From an uncultured Clostridium sp. (GTDB taxonomy: Bacteria > Bacillota > Clostridia > Lachnospirales > Lachnospiraceae), in NCBI GenBank assembly GCA_900549235.1, contig URNT01000005.1, forward strand, positions 1 through 64,000: a DNA stretch of 64,000 bases, read 5' to 3'. A program made the translations under genes and the position numbers. Every line of letters begins with the position of its first letter. Within the stretch, counting starts at the first letter, position 1. This document shows, one piece after another, positions 24,160 through 33,455 of the stretch. The notes below the pieces were generated by a model that was not told the origin of the DNA, made no database searches, and saw nothing but the letters and a program-made list of their open reading frames with translations.

Positions 24160-25662
24160 TTACCTCTCCTCCGGCCTCTCACGATACAGTTTCTCATACA
24201 GTCTCTTATAGGTCTCTTTTCCTGCCCCGTAACGTTTTACAAGAGCATCCTCTGGCCGGCTGTCCTCAAAAGGACTGTCCTGCCTGACCTTTGCAAAGGC
24301 CTCCTCATAGCTGCCAAAAATCCCCAGGGCTGCGGCTGCCGATATCCAGCCTCCGATCCCTGCTGCCTCATGGTCCTGATACGCGCGGACCGTACATCCA
24401 CAGACTCCGGCTAGGATCCGCCTGAACACCGGGCTGTTTACCAGGCCGCCGCAGGCGTAAAGAGGGCCATCCGGTCCCACATAGCTTCGGATGGTATCTA
24501 CGTTGGCGGCAATCTCATATCCAAGCCCTTCCAGCAGGGCCCGGGCCATATCCTCTCTCCTGGTTCCAAGAGTCATATTGTGGAAAACACCTCTGGCGCT
24601 GCTGTTCCAGTCCGGAGTTCCTCTGCCCTGAAAGAAGGGAAGGACCGCCAGGGAATCCTCTCTTTTCAGCGACTCCTCCATTTCCCGGTTTACCAGCTCA
24701 TATACCTGACTGCGATTATCCTCTCCCATGCCGTAGCACAGCCTCAAAAGCCAGTTAAAAGCAGAAGCGCAGGACAAAACGCTGGATTCCAGGATATAGG
24801 TCCCAGGGATGGCGGAGGCGTTGCAAATCACATCCTCCCCCATCTGCTCCGGAATCCGGTCAGAGGCGCCAATAATATAAGCTCCGGTACCTGCTGAAAT
24901 CTCTATGGCGCCCTGGCGGATCACTCCCATGCCAAGGGCAGCGCACTGCTGGTCGCCTCCCGCGCTGATCACAGGGATTCCTGCCGGAAGTCCGGTTTCC
25001 TCTGCCCACTGCTTCTTTACATAGCCTGCCACAGACCCGGGCTCGATGATGGGGCAGAGCTTTTCTTCCCCTACTCCAAACAACTCCAGAAGCTCCCTGT
25101 CCCATGCTCTTGTGCGCAGGTTCATAAGAAGGGAGCGGCTGCCGTAGGTAGCATCGCTTACCCAGCTGCCGGTCATTTCATGGATCAGATAATCTGGTAT
25201 GACCACCAGGCGTCTGGCTTTTTTATAAAGCTCCGGAGCACAGGCCCGGATCCAGGCCATCTTAAGGCCGGAAAACACCGGATTAAGCCGGCTGCCGGTA
25301 AGTTCAAAGATCCGGCTGTTATAGGGAAAAAGCTCCTTTGCCAGTTCCGTCACCCGTTTATCCTGCCACATGATCGCTGGAGCAGCAGGCTTCCCCTCCT
25401 CATCCACCGGGATAACAGAGGAGCGCTGGGCTGTAAGGGATATAGCCTCGATCTGTTCCCCGCAGCCTTCCGCCCACTGCCTGCAGGATTTGAGATTTTC
25501 CCTCATAGCCCTTCTCCAGTCTTCCGTATCCTGCTCTGCCCGATCCCCCTCCAGATAAACAGGAGAATATAAAATCTGGCTTGTAAAGCATTTTTTTCCT
25601 TCATTGCTGTAAAAGATCCCCCTCATACTGGAGGTGCCCACATCCAATACCACGATTCCCAT
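24160..25662 (-). CDS. FGGY-family carbohydrate kinase
   Basis: Sugar kinase of 500 aa with the two-domain FGGY layout. The N-terminal phosphate-1 motif is VLDVGTSSMRGIFYS, the central part has SLTAQRSSVIPVDEEG and IMWQDKR, and the C-terminal half has ISAGGDQQCAALGMGV, ISAGTGAYII and LYACGGLVNSPVFRRILAG, the adenosine-binding region. Length and motifs are like xylulokinase and gluconate/L-xylulose kinases; the sugar cannot be fixed. It starts 1 nt beyond the beta-glucuronidase stop and is followed by the HAD gene, so these three are co-transcribed. Confidence 0.87.
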   Translation of the reverse strand: MGIVVLDVGTSSMRGIFYSNEGKKCFTSQILYSPVYLEGDRAEQDTEDWRRAMRENLKSCRQWAEGCGEQIEAISLTAQRSSVIPVDEEGKPAAPAIMWQDKRVTELAKELFPYNSRIFELTGSRLNPVFSGLKMAWIRACAPELYKKARRLVVIPDYLIHEMTGSWVSDATYGSRSLLMNLRTRAWDRELLELFGVGEEKLCPIIEPGSVAGYVKKQWAEETGLPAGIPVISAGGDQQCAALGMGVIRQGAIEISAGTGAYIIGASDRIPEQMGEDVICNASAIPGTYILESSVLSCASAFNWLLRLCYGMGEDNRSQVYELVNREMEESLKREDSLAVLPFFQGRGTPDWNSSARGVFHNMTLGTRREDMARALLEGLGYEIAANVDTIRSYVGPDGPLYACGGLVNSPVFRRILAGVCGCTVRAYQDHEAAGIGGWISAAAALGIFGSYEEAFAKVRQDSPFEDSRPEDALVKRYGAGKETYKRLYEKLYRERPEER

Positions 25663-25663
25663 T

Positions 25664-27412
25664 TTATTCTTCCTTTCTGCTCCAACGCTGCCGCAGAAAA
25701 TGAGCCGCCATCTTTGGAGTCCTGTCCCGGGTGAACACGCCTTTTTTATTGCCGCCTACCCGTTTGATATTCTCCGCGGTGGCAAAATCCGCGAAATTCC
25801 ACACATGCTCTCCTGTAATATAAGGAAGGCTGTCAAATACCTCGCCGTAAGCCTTTAAAAATTCCGTCTGATATTCCTCACTGAAAATCCGGCTGTTTAT
25901 GTCATGGAAGCCGGCAATGGTATCCGCCCCATATTCCCCCAGCATAATGGGTTTATCCGGGCATCGCTTATGAAACCGCTCCAGTTCATCCCTTAAAAGA
26001 GCAGCGGCTCCCGGAAGATTCCCCTCTGTATCATACCATCCCCTGTACCGGTTAAGTATCAGAATGTCGCATAGCTCCGCCACCCTGCAGGACTCCGGAC
26101 TGGAACCCTCATAGGTTACGATGGTCACAGGACGCTTTTCTTCATCCAGTTCCCGCACCAGAGATACCAGAGGCTCAAAATATTCCTTTGCCCCCTCCTC
26201 CTCACTGGCCGGCTCATTTGCCACGCTCCACAGAATTACGCAGGGATGATTTGCATCCCGTTCCACCAGTTCCGCAAGAACCTGACGGTGATGTTCTCCC
26301 GTTTTCAGACAGCTCCATGTCCCGCAGGGCGTCCCTCCCAAAAGCCCGGTGGCGCTGAAACCAGTATGAAGCCCTACCGCCGGCGCTTCATCGATCAGAA
26401 GGATCCCTTCCCGATCGCAAAGTTCAAGCATTTCCTCACAATAGGGATAATGACTGGTACGAAAAGAATTTGCCCCCATCCATTTTAAAAGGGCAATATC
26501 CTTTACGTTATAAGCCAGATCAAAGCCCCTGCCCCGGACCGGCGTATCCTCATGCTTTCCAAATCCCTTTAGATACAGGGGCTTTCCATTGAGATACAGG
26601 CGGCAGTCCCGGATTTCCACTGTGCGGAAGCCAAAAACTTCCCCGTATGTATCTGTCTCACCATTTTCCCCATGAAGGGTTACCTCAAGCTCATACAGAG
26701 CCGGATGGGCCGGCTCCCACAGTTTTACTTTAGAGAGCTGTCCTTTTCCTTCACATCCATCTGCTTCAAACACCGTTTCTCCCCCATCTAAAACCCGGAC
26801 AGATACGCGGCCCTTTCCATCTGTTCTGACCTTCCAGAAAAAGCTGCCGTCCATCTGTCCAAATACCCGGATGGAACGGATAAAATAATCCGGAACGGTA
26901 TACAGGCATACCGGACGAAGAAGACCGGAATAATTGTAAAAATCAAAATTAGGCAGGTTATGAAGCTCCTCCTTCATACCAGGAAAATTCTGGCTCACCA
27001 CGCGTCCGGCCGGAAGAGTCGTGTGATCCACCACATTATTCACCTGGACCGAAATCTGGTTTTTCCCCTCCCGTAAGCAGTCTGTCACCTCAAATTCAAA
27101 GGGAAGAAAACCGCCCTTATGACTGCCAAGACAGCTTCCATTGACCCAGACCCTGGCTTTATGGGCTGCGCTTGCAAACCGGAGAAATACCCGTCCCTTC
27201 ATCATATCCTTTGTAACCGCAAACTCCCGCTCATAAAGCATATCCCCCATATGATCCGCAAACCCGCGTCCAGGATATATATCATTATAAGCAGAAGGCA
27301 CCGGCATAGGACGGGCCGCCGCCTCCTCCTTATCCTCCTTTAAGAGCCGGAAATCCCATACGCCATCCAAGCTGAATACCATACGGCTGGCTGTCATTTT
27401 CGGATAAAGCAT
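25664..27412 (-). CDS. uidA: Beta-glucuronidase (GH2)
   Basis: Glycoside hydrolase family 2 enzyme of 582 aa. The N-terminal jelly-roll, Ig-like and TIM-barrel domains are all present. The barrel has GFGKHEDTPVRGRGFD, GANSFRTSHYPY, the acid/base Glu in WSVANEPASE and the nucleophile Glu in IMLGEYGADT. NKKGVFTRDRTPK near the C terminus carries the Asn-x-Lys pair that contacts the uronate carboxylate and separates beta-glucuronidases from beta-galactosidases. No signal peptide, so it acts on imported glucuronides. The start at 27412 follows AGGTGG; the ORF is open to 27490. A strong hairpin (27445-27487) lies just upstream. Confidence 0.93.
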   Translation of the reverse strand: MLYPKMTASRMVFSLDGVWDFRLLKEDKEEAAARPMPVPSAYNDIYPGRGFADHMGDMLYEREFAVTKDMMKGRVFLRFASAAHKARVWVNGSCLGSHKGGFLPFEFEVTDCLREGKNQISVQVNNVVDHTTLPAGRVVSQNFPGMKEELHNLPNFDFYNYSGLLRPVCLYTVPDYFIRSIRVFGQMDGSFFWKVRTDGKGRVSVRVLDGGETVFEADGCEGKGQLSKVKLWEPAHPALYELEVTLHGENGETDTYGEVFGFRTVEIRDCRLYLNGKPLYLKGFGKHEDTPVRGRGFDLAYNVKDIALLKWMGANSFRTSHYPYCEEMLELCDREGILLIDEAPAVGLHTGFSATGLLGGTPCGTWSCLKTGEHHRQVLAELVERDANHPCVILWSVANEPASEEEGAKEYFEPLVSLVRELDEEKRPVTIVTYEGSSPESCRVAELCDILILNRYRGWYDTEGNLPGAAALLRDELERFHKRCPDKPIMLGEYGADTIAGFHDINSRIFSEEYQTEFLKAYGEVFDSLPYITGEHVWNFADFATAENIKRVGGNKKGVFTRDRTPKMAAHFLRQRWSRKEE

Positions 27413-27444
27413 TGTATCTTTCCACCTTTCTTTTCTTTTTCCAC

Positions 27445-27487
27445 AAAAAGGCAGGGCGCCCGTCCTTCGGACCCTCCCTGCCTTTTT
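27445..27487 (-). terminator. Intercistronic terminator between binding-protein and beta-glucuronidase genes
   Basis: AAAAAGGCAGGG (27445-27456) pairs with CCCTGCCTTTTT (27476-27487), with an inner GTCC-TTCG-GGAC tetraloop hairpin. On minus it ends in five T residues. It lies inside the operon, so part of the transcription probably stops after the solute-binding-protein gene. Confidence 0.85.
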
Positions 27488-27495
27488 CACTGCAC

Positions 27496-28863
27496 TCAGC
27501 CCTTATCTTTCATCATCTGAGTTCCGTTTTTCATCATGGAATCGATCACGTTATCCAGACTGTCTGTTCCAAGAAGGAATTTAGAACACTCGTCCACCAT
27601 CATCTGAGACATCTCTTTGTTATAGGCAGGCACATTCTGGTATACATTATCCTTCCATGCAGGATTATTCATTACCTTTTCCAGAGCTTCCATATCCACA
27701 TATTGAGGATCGTCAATCTGCAGATTCATAAATTCCATCTTATCAACGCCCTTTTCAGCAGACACGCTGATGCCGCGGAGCCTCATACCCTCAGTCGTAT
27801 AGAAACGGATGAAATCATAAGCCTCCTGAGGATGCTTTGAGGTCTTGCTGATGGAATAGAAATGAGACTCTGTATAGGTAGTTCCAGGCTCTGCATCCTC
27901 CCACGCAGGGATAGGAGCAAAAGTGGTAACAAACTCATGGGGATACTTATCCTGGTCATCCAGTTCCGGAACAATGAAGTTTCCAATGGGCAGCATGGCA
28001 ATCTGTCCGTTAAAGAACTTATCACGATAGTTCATATTCATAGACTTTACATCTGCAAAAGGAACCTGGCTCTGATCGGTCTGCTCTAAGTCATACCGGA
28101 ACTGCAGCCACTCCTTAAACATTGGGTGATCAAAGTTTACTGCGGTCATGTCCTTATTAAACATAGGATTATCCGGATAATTGGACCACATACCCATGTA
28201 ATCATAATGATCCCATGAGTGGAAATAGCTTCCGTAACGCTTGGAGGCACCTTCTCCCTGAGTCAGCTTCGCAGCATATTCCCTGTAGTCATCCCAGGTC
28301 CAGTCAAGCTCCGGCACAGGAAGTCCGGCTTCGTCCAGATAATCCTTATTCAGCAGGACAAACCAGGATTTCAGATCGCCTGGGATACCGTACATGGTTC
28401 CGTTTACCTTCTGGACAATGGAATAGGCATCCTCCGGCTTGATCCCCTCCTTCTCAAAAAATTCCTCCAGAGGAAGGTATGCCCCCGAACTGGCCCGTTG
28501 GGCGTGCTCCGGAAAGGCAGAGGTCATAAGGATGTCCATTTCCTCACCGCCCATTACCATAAGGTCTACCTTCTTATAATATTCAGTTGCTGTCATATCG
28601 CCGTAATAGTCAAAGGTAATAGTCACATCCGGATGATCCTTCATATAGGCCTCTGCTACCTTCTGATCCAGATCCTTATAAGCGGTCAGCCATGAAACGA
28701 AGCGCAGGTTTACCTTGCCTCCGTCTGTTCCCGTCTCCTTTGCCTCAGCTGCCTGTCCAGAGGGGTCCGCCTCCTTCGAGCTCTGACCCCCGCAGCCTGC
28801 AAGCACAGAGGCTGCCATGGCTGCCGAAAGCACTGCCGTCATAATCTTCTTTGTTTTCTTCAT
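27496..28863 (-). CDS. ABC transporter sugar-binding lipoprotein (family 1)
   Basis: Extracellular solute-binding lipoprotein of 455 aa. The signal peptide ends in the lipobox VLAGC (Cys at about residue 23), followed by a Ser/Glu-rich linker and a family 1 binding fold (WLTAYKDLDQKVAEAYMKDHPDVTITF, NGTMYGIPGD, MLPIGNF). The start at 28863 has GGAGGATTACA upstream. It lies between the two permease genes (upstream) and a terminator plus the beta-glucuronidase gene (downstream). It is expected to bind beta-glucuronides or related oligosaccharides; the ligand is inferred from neighbours. Confidence 0.92.
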   Translation of the reverse strand: MKKTKKIMTAVLSAAMAASVLAGCGGQSSKEADPSGQAAEAKETGTDGGKVNLRFVSWLTAYKDLDQKVAEAYMKDHPDVTITFDYYGDMTATEYYKKVDLMVMGGEEMDILMTSAFPEHAQRASSGAYLPLEEFFEKEGIKPEDAYSIVQKVNGTMYGIPGDLKSWFVLLNKDYLDEAGLPVPELDWTWDDYREYAAKLTQGEGASKRYGSYFHSWDHYDYMGMWSNYPDNPMFNKDMTAVNFDHPMFKEWLQFRYDLEQTDQSQVPFADVKSMNMNYRDKFFNGQIAMLPIGNFIVPELDDQDKYPHEFVTTFAPIPAWEDAEPGTTYTESHFYSISKTSKHPQEAYDFIRFYTTEGMRLRGISVSAEKGVDKMEFMNLQIDDPQYVDMEALEKVMNNPAWKDNVYQNVPAYNKEMSQMMVDECSKFLLGTDSLDNVIDSMMKNGTQMMKDKG

Positions 28864-28885
28864 TGTAATCCTCCTCATACATGTT

Positions 28886-29716
28886 TTATCCCTTTACTGC
28901 CCCTGTGGCGATCCCGTCCACAACGAACCGCTGGCAGAATAGAAATACGATGATCAGCGGCAGGATAGCTGAGACAGCCGCTGCCATGATCAGTGAATAG
29001 TAACTGCCTGACTCAGAAGCAAACTGCTTCATGCCAAGCTGGATGGTGTAAAGCTCCCTGCTGTTAAGAAAGACGAGAGGAGCCTGATAATCGTTCCATG
29101 TCCATACAAACTTTAAGGTTGCAAGGGTCGCAAGAGACGGTTTGATCATAGGCAGGATGATCTTAAAAAAGATGGTCACATGGCCTGCGCCGTCGATCTT
29201 CGCTGACTCTGACAGGGATTCCGGTATGGACATCATCGCCTGGCGCAGAAGGAACACACCGTATACACTAAAGGCCAGCATCAGCACCAGTCCGATATGG
29301 GTATTGTAAAGCCCGATACTCCGCATGATAATGAACTGGGAAACGATGGTAACCTGAGGCGGGATCATCATAGTAGCCAGGTAAGCCAAAAACAGCTTAT
29401 CCCTTCCCGGGAACTTCACCTTAGAAAAGCCATAAGCACCCAGAGCTGATACAAATACCTGCAAAAAGGTAGCAAGCAGCGTTACTTTGATAGAATTCAG
29501 ATAATAAAGCCCAAAATTATATTCGCCGCCCCAGACCTCCTTCATATTCTCCACCAGGTTCCATCTGGGAGGAATCCACTGGATCGGAAAGTTAAATACA
29601 TCTGCCTCCACCTTACAGGCGGTGGAGATCATCCAGACCAGAGGCATCAGCATGGTAAGGCCGATGGCCCAGAAGATAACCGTCATGATCACTTTTGTCA
29701 GCTTTGTTTTTTTCAT
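28886..29716 (-). CDS. Sugar ABC transporter permease (MalG type)
   Basis: Inner-membrane permease of 276 aa with six predicted helices. The EAA-type loop is SLSESAKIDGAGHVTIFFKIILPMIKPSL, contacting the ATPase. The C-terminal QRFVVDGIATGAVKG is the standard ending for MalG-like proteins. GGAGGAGG precedes the start, 13 bp after the partner permease gene. It functions with the partner at 29730 and the binding protein at 27496. No ATPase gene is linked, so a shared MsmK-type ATPase is likely. Confidence 0.94.
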   Translation of the reverse strand: MKKTKLTKVIMTVIFWAIGLTMLMPLVWMISTACKVEADVFNFPIQWIPPRWNLVENMKEVWGGEYNFGLYYLNSIKVTLLATFLQVFVSALGAYGFSKVKFPGRDKLFLAYLATMMIPPQVTIVSQFIIMRSIGLYNTHIGLVLMLAFSVYGVFLLRQAMMSIPESLSESAKIDGAGHVTIFFKIILPMIKPSLATLATLKFVWTWNDYQAPLVFLNSRELYTIQLGMKQFASESGSYYSLIMAAAVSAILPLIIVFLFCQRFVVDGIATGAVKG

Positions 29717-29729
29717 CGGTTCCTCCTCC

Positions 29730-30629
29730 TTACTCTGCTGAAAATCTGGCCTGCAGTTTCCACTGTACCAGAGTCACCAGGAACACAAGAGCAAACAGCG
29801 CCCAGGCCAGGGTATTGGCATAGCCCATATCAAAATATTCAAAGGCGGTGCGGTACACATAATATGCCATTACAGAGCTGGAGCTTCCCGGTCCTCCCTG
29901 AGTCAGCACACTGATCTGGTCAAACACCTTAAAGGATCCGATGATTCCCATAATGGTAAGGAAAAAGGTAGTGGGAGAAATCAGCGGAATGGTAATAGAG
30001 AAAAACTGGCGGATGGATGAAGCTCCGTCCACTCTTGCCGCTTCATATACATCCTCAGGGATCCCCTTTAAGCCTGCCAGGAATACAATGGCATAATAGC
30101 CTACCTGCTGCCATATGTAGATGATCATAATAGAAGGCAGAGACCATTTAAAATCCGCCAGCCAGCCGGGAGGATTCTCAATCCCAAGCATACGCAGGAA
30201 CTGGTTAACCGGTCCGTAGCTTGGCTGGAGCAGCACCATCCACACCGCGCACACTGCTACCACACTGGCAATATAGGGTATAAACAGCATGGTCCGTACC
30301 GCGCCTCCTCCATAAATATATTTGTTGATAACAGCAGCTGCCACCAGCCCCAAAGCGATCAAAGCCGGAACTGTGATGACTGTAAATACAATGTTGTTCT
30401 TATAAGAATTAATAAACCATTCATCTGAAAACAGACGGATATAATTATCCAGCCCGTTAAACCGGATAGCTCCCCAGCCTTCCATAAAATTCCATTTGGT
30501 AAAGCTTAAAAAAAGCGAAATAATAACCGGGATAAAGGTAAAAACAAGAAATCCAATAAGGCTTGGCAGGATAAAACCCATACCTGTGAGAAATTCCTTC
30601 CTTACCCTCTTTTTCGATTGATCTTTCAT
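29730..30629 (-). CDS. Sugar ABC transporter permease (MalF type)
   Basis: Inner-membrane permease of 299 aa with six predicted helices; first helix at about 12-36. The EAA loop is VYEAARVDGASSIRQFFSITIPLI. YGPVNQFLRMLGIENPP is the typical large-loop segment of MalF/UgpA-type sugar permeases. GGGAGG precedes the start. It follows the GH3 gene by 38 bp and pairs with the 28886 permease. Confidence 0.94.
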   Translation of the reverse strand: MKDQSKKRVRKEFLTGMGFILPSLIGFLVFTFIPVIISLFLSFTKWNFMEGWGAIRFNGLDNYIRLFSDEWFINSYKNNIVFTVITVPALIALGLVAAAVINKYIYGGGAVRTMLFIPYIASVVAVCAVWMVLLQPSYGPVNQFLRMLGIENPPGWLADFKWSLPSIMIIYIWQQVGYYAIVFLAGLKGIPEDVYEAARVDGASSIRQFFSITIPLISPTTFFLTIMGIIGSFKVFDQISVLTQGGPGSSSSVMAYYVYRTAFEYFDMGYANTLAWALFALVFLVTLVQWKLQARFSAE

Positions 30630-30667
30630 GGGTACCTCCCTCGTATTCGGAAAATGATCCTCTTAAG

Positions 30668-32410
30668 CTACAGCCTGGTATCCCATCTGCCGCAGAATAC
30701 ATTTTCATCAAAATGTCCTGTAAATGGCTCCTGCCCGGATACCTTCCTGAGCACAGCCCGTATCACTTCTGCCGTAGGTGCATAGGCATTGATAAAGGTT
30801 TTGGCCATGGGCACGTCTAGCAGATGGTTGGTATAGTTAAGTGAGATAAATAAGGAAGGCAGTTCTTTTACATACCAGGGAATCTCCACCGAATGTCCGA
30901 TAGACCAGGACAGCCTTACATTATTCTCCTGAGCATAGCCCTTCATATTGATAAATACAAAAACAACGTCATACTTCTTTTTAAATTCTTCTACCTTGCC
31001 TATGATAACGGTCTTAAGCTCCTCCTCCAGGGTAACCTCACCCTTCAGGCTTACATCATAATAGCTTTCGTGCATGGTCACTTCAAAGCCAAAAGCCTCC
31101 ATCTCCTGCCGGATCACCTCTTTGACCGGATCCGGCTTTCCTTTCCTGCTGACAGGCGGGCTGCTGATCACATAAACATAGGCACGTCTGTGAGTCTCTG
31201 GCGAAACAGGAAGATTGTTCTGGGTATCCTTTACCAGAGTGATACTCCTTTTTGCTGCCCCGGCAGCCATATCAAGATGTTCTCTGCAGCCGATCACAGA
31301 AAGCCCTTCCCTGGGCGGGATCAGCCTTCCCTCCTTCTGCTTTTTATGAAGCCCGAGAGAGGCCTTTAATGCCAGTATCCTGGTCACCGCTTCATCCAGC
31401 CGCTCCCTTGTAAGGATCCCTTCCTCATACCCCCGGAGCATGTATCCAAAATCTTCCTCTATGTCATTAAAAAACAGAAACATATCGCAGCCAGCTGCAA
31501 TAGCTCCCGGCACCTGGCGGCTTCTGGGCATGGCGCTGGTCATCCCCGCCATATGAGAGGCATCTGTAAGAATCAGTCCGTTAAAGCCCAGCTTTCCTCT
31601 CAAAAGTCCTCCTAACAGTTCCGGCGCCAGGGTTGCAGGCATGATCTCCTCATCCCGGATGCCAGGTCTTAAGGCCCTCTGGTATTCCGGCAGCGCAATG
31701 TGGCCCGCCATAATGCTTGGAATCCCATCATCGATCAGGGCTTTATAAACAGCTCCAAAGGTTTTATCCCAGGTCTCACAGTCAAAGGTATTCACCCCCA
31801 TCACCAGATGCTGATCCAGTTCCTCCACTCCATCTCCCGGAAAATGCTTGCAGCATACTGCCATACCACTCTGCTTCACTCCGTCTATGTAGGCCCGGCA
31901 CTGTCCGATCACCTGATCCGGATCCTTTCCGTAAGCTCTTGTGTTTACAATGGTGTTGCGCCAGTTAAACAAAAGGTCACATACGGGCCCGAAATCCCAG
32001 TTGCAGCCTACTGCCGTTCCTTCTCTGCCGCTGACATATCCGGTTTCCCAGGCTGTTTTTTCGTCTCCAGCAGCTCCGCAGGCCGCCGCAGTCGCAATAT
32101 GGGTACCGTCTGTACAGGCTCCGCTTCCGCCGTTGTCGCAGTTGCAGGCAATGAGCAGCGGGATCCGGCTGTTTTCCTGATAAAACCGGTTCTGTTCATA
32201 GATTTTTTCAGCCGGCTCATTCTGATACCGGCAGCCGCCGATGTGATAATCCCGGATCAGCCGCCTTGCTTCCTCACGATCCTTTTTCCGGTCCAGCATA
32301 ATAAAAAGCTGGCCAATCTTCTCCTCAAGGGACATATGCCCCAGTGTCTCCTCCACCCACCGGACATCCTCATCCGACAGGTAAAATGGCTTTCCTCTTA
32401 AATCAACCAT
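30668..32410 (-). CDS. GH3 glycosidase, NagZ-like (probable beta-N-acetylhexosaminidase)
   Basis: Family 3 glycoside hydrolase of 580 aa. The barrel carries the nucleophile in LILTDASHMAGM (Asp283) and KHFPGDGVEELDQH (188-201). The latter matches the NagZ-specific KHFPG-D-x-H loop, whose Asp-His dyad (Asp199, His201) is the acid/base in NagZ enzymes; GHG of classical NagZ is GDG here. CDNGGSGACTDG (91-102) takes the place of the ENEGG substrate motif. A C-terminal domain (about 370-580) makes it a two-domain form like Bacillus NagZ. No signal peptide. It follows the LacI gene by 31 bp and leads into the ABC genes. Beta-glucosidase activity cannot be ruled out. Confidence 0.85.
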   Translation of the reverse strand: MVDLRGKPFYLSDEDVRWVEETLGHMSLEEKIGQLFIMLDRKKDREEARRLIRDYHIGGCRYQNEPAEKIYEQNRFYQENSRIPLLIACNCDNGGSGACTDGTHIATAAACGAAGDEKTAWETGYVSGREGTAVGCNWDFGPVCDLLFNWRNTIVNTRAYGKDPDQVIGQCRAYIDGVKQSGMAVCCKHFPGDGVEELDQHLVMGVNTFDCETWDKTFGAVYKALIDDGIPSIMAGHIALPEYQRALRPGIRDEEIMPATLAPELLGGLLRGKLGFNGLILTDASHMAGMTSAMPRSRQVPGAIAAGCDMFLFFNDIEEDFGYMLRGYEEGILTRERLDEAVTRILALKASLGLHKKQKEGRLIPPREGLSVIGCREHLDMAAGAAKRSITLVKDTQNNLPVSPETHRRAYVYVISSPPVSRKGKPDPVKEVIRQEMEAFGFEVTMHESYYDVSLKGEVTLEEELKTVIIGKVEEFKKKYDVVFVFINMKGYAQENNVRLSWSIGHSVEIPWYVKELPSLFISLNYTNHLLDVPMAKTFINAYAPTAEVIRAVLRKVSGQEPFTGHFDENVFCGRWDTRL

Positions 32411-32441
32411 ACAATTAAGTCCCCTTTTCTTTTTTCGTCTC

Positions 32442-33455
32442 CTATCTCCGTCCGGAAGCCCGTTCGATCAGTCTGGGCTCCAGATGCAGGTGCCGTTCCT
32501 GCCTGGACAAAGACCGTTCTTTCATCCGCAGCATCAGCTCCAGGGCTTTTTGCACATGCAGGCGGTGAGAAATGGCAACGGTTGTCAGCTCCATGACAGG
32601 AAGATCCGCATTGATATTATCGATCCCTACCAGGGCCAGCTCCTCAGGGATCCTTATTCCCCGTTCCATGCAGGCCTTGATCACGCCGTTAGCCGTTGCG
32701 TCGCTGACCCCAGCCACTCCGTCCGGCAGTTCTTTGCTTTCCTTCAGAAATTCCAGAAACTCTCCATAGCCCCGTTCAAAGCTGTTCTTATAGCTGTTTC
32801 CGCTTTCAAACACCCTCACCTCCACGCCTCTTTCTCCTGCAGCCTTTAAAAATCCCGCTTTCCGGTAGCGGTGGGCAAGACGCTCCTCCTTGACTCCCAC
32901 CATCATAAGACTCCGGCAGCCGTTCTGGATCAGGTATTCCGCTGCTAACCTTCCGCAGCTTTCTTCATCTGCACATACATATGGGATAGGACTTCCCTCT
33001 GGCATTTCATTCAGAGAGATAATGGGAACATAGCGCATAAACTGATACAGGTTTCCAGCACTCAGATCACCTACAGGGAAAAACAGGATCCCCTCAACCT
33101 GATTTCCGATCAGCAGCTTAAAATAATTCGTCTCTGTCTCATAATCCCGGAAACTGTTGCACAGCAGCACCTGATAGCCATACTGCTTTGCCTCATCTGC
33201 CGCAAGAACCATCAGCTCTGCATAAAAAGGGCTTGTAATATCCGGTACTACAATCCCCAGCGTCTGCGTGTCACGCATCACCAGCCCCCGCGCCAGGCTG
33301 TTTGGTACATAGGCCATTTCCTCGCAGACCCGGAGCACATAGTCTCTGGTTTCCTCACTAATCCCTCCTAATCCATTCAGCGCCCTGGAGACACTTGCCA
33401 CCGAGACCCCTGCTCTTTTTGCCACATCCTTGATCGTCACCTGTTTTGGGCTCAA
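32442..33455 (-). CDS. LacI-family transcriptional regulator
   Basis: Repressor of 337 aa in the shorter reading. The LacI HTH is VTIKDVAKRAGVSVASVSRALNG followed by EMAYVPNSLARGLV, and a sugar-binding domain of the ribose-binding type follows (TLGIVVPDITSPFYAELM). The start is uncertain: a TTG at 33455 has AAGGAG 9 nt upstream and puts the HTH at its usual place, while ATG codons at 33500 and 33494 have none and lie almost at the predicted transcription start. It is the first gene of the GH3-ABC-beta-glucuronidase operon and probably represses it in response to an imported sugar. Confidence 0.9.
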   Translation of the reverse strand: MSPKQVTIKDVAKRAGVSVASVSRALNGLGGISEETRDYVLRVCEEMAYVPNSLARGLVMRDTQTLGIVVPDITSPFYAELMVLAADEAKQYGYQVLLCNSFRDYETETNYFKLLIGNQVEGILFFPVGDLSAGNLYQFMRYVPIISLNEMPEGSPIPYVCADEESCGRLAAEYLIQNGCRSLMMVGVKEERLAHRYRKAGFLKAAGERGVEVRVFESGNSYKNSFERGYGEFLEFLKESKELPDGVAGVSDATANGVIKACMERGIRIPEELALVGIDNINADLPVMELTTVAISHRLHVQKALELMLRMKERSLSRQERHLHLEPRLIERASGRR

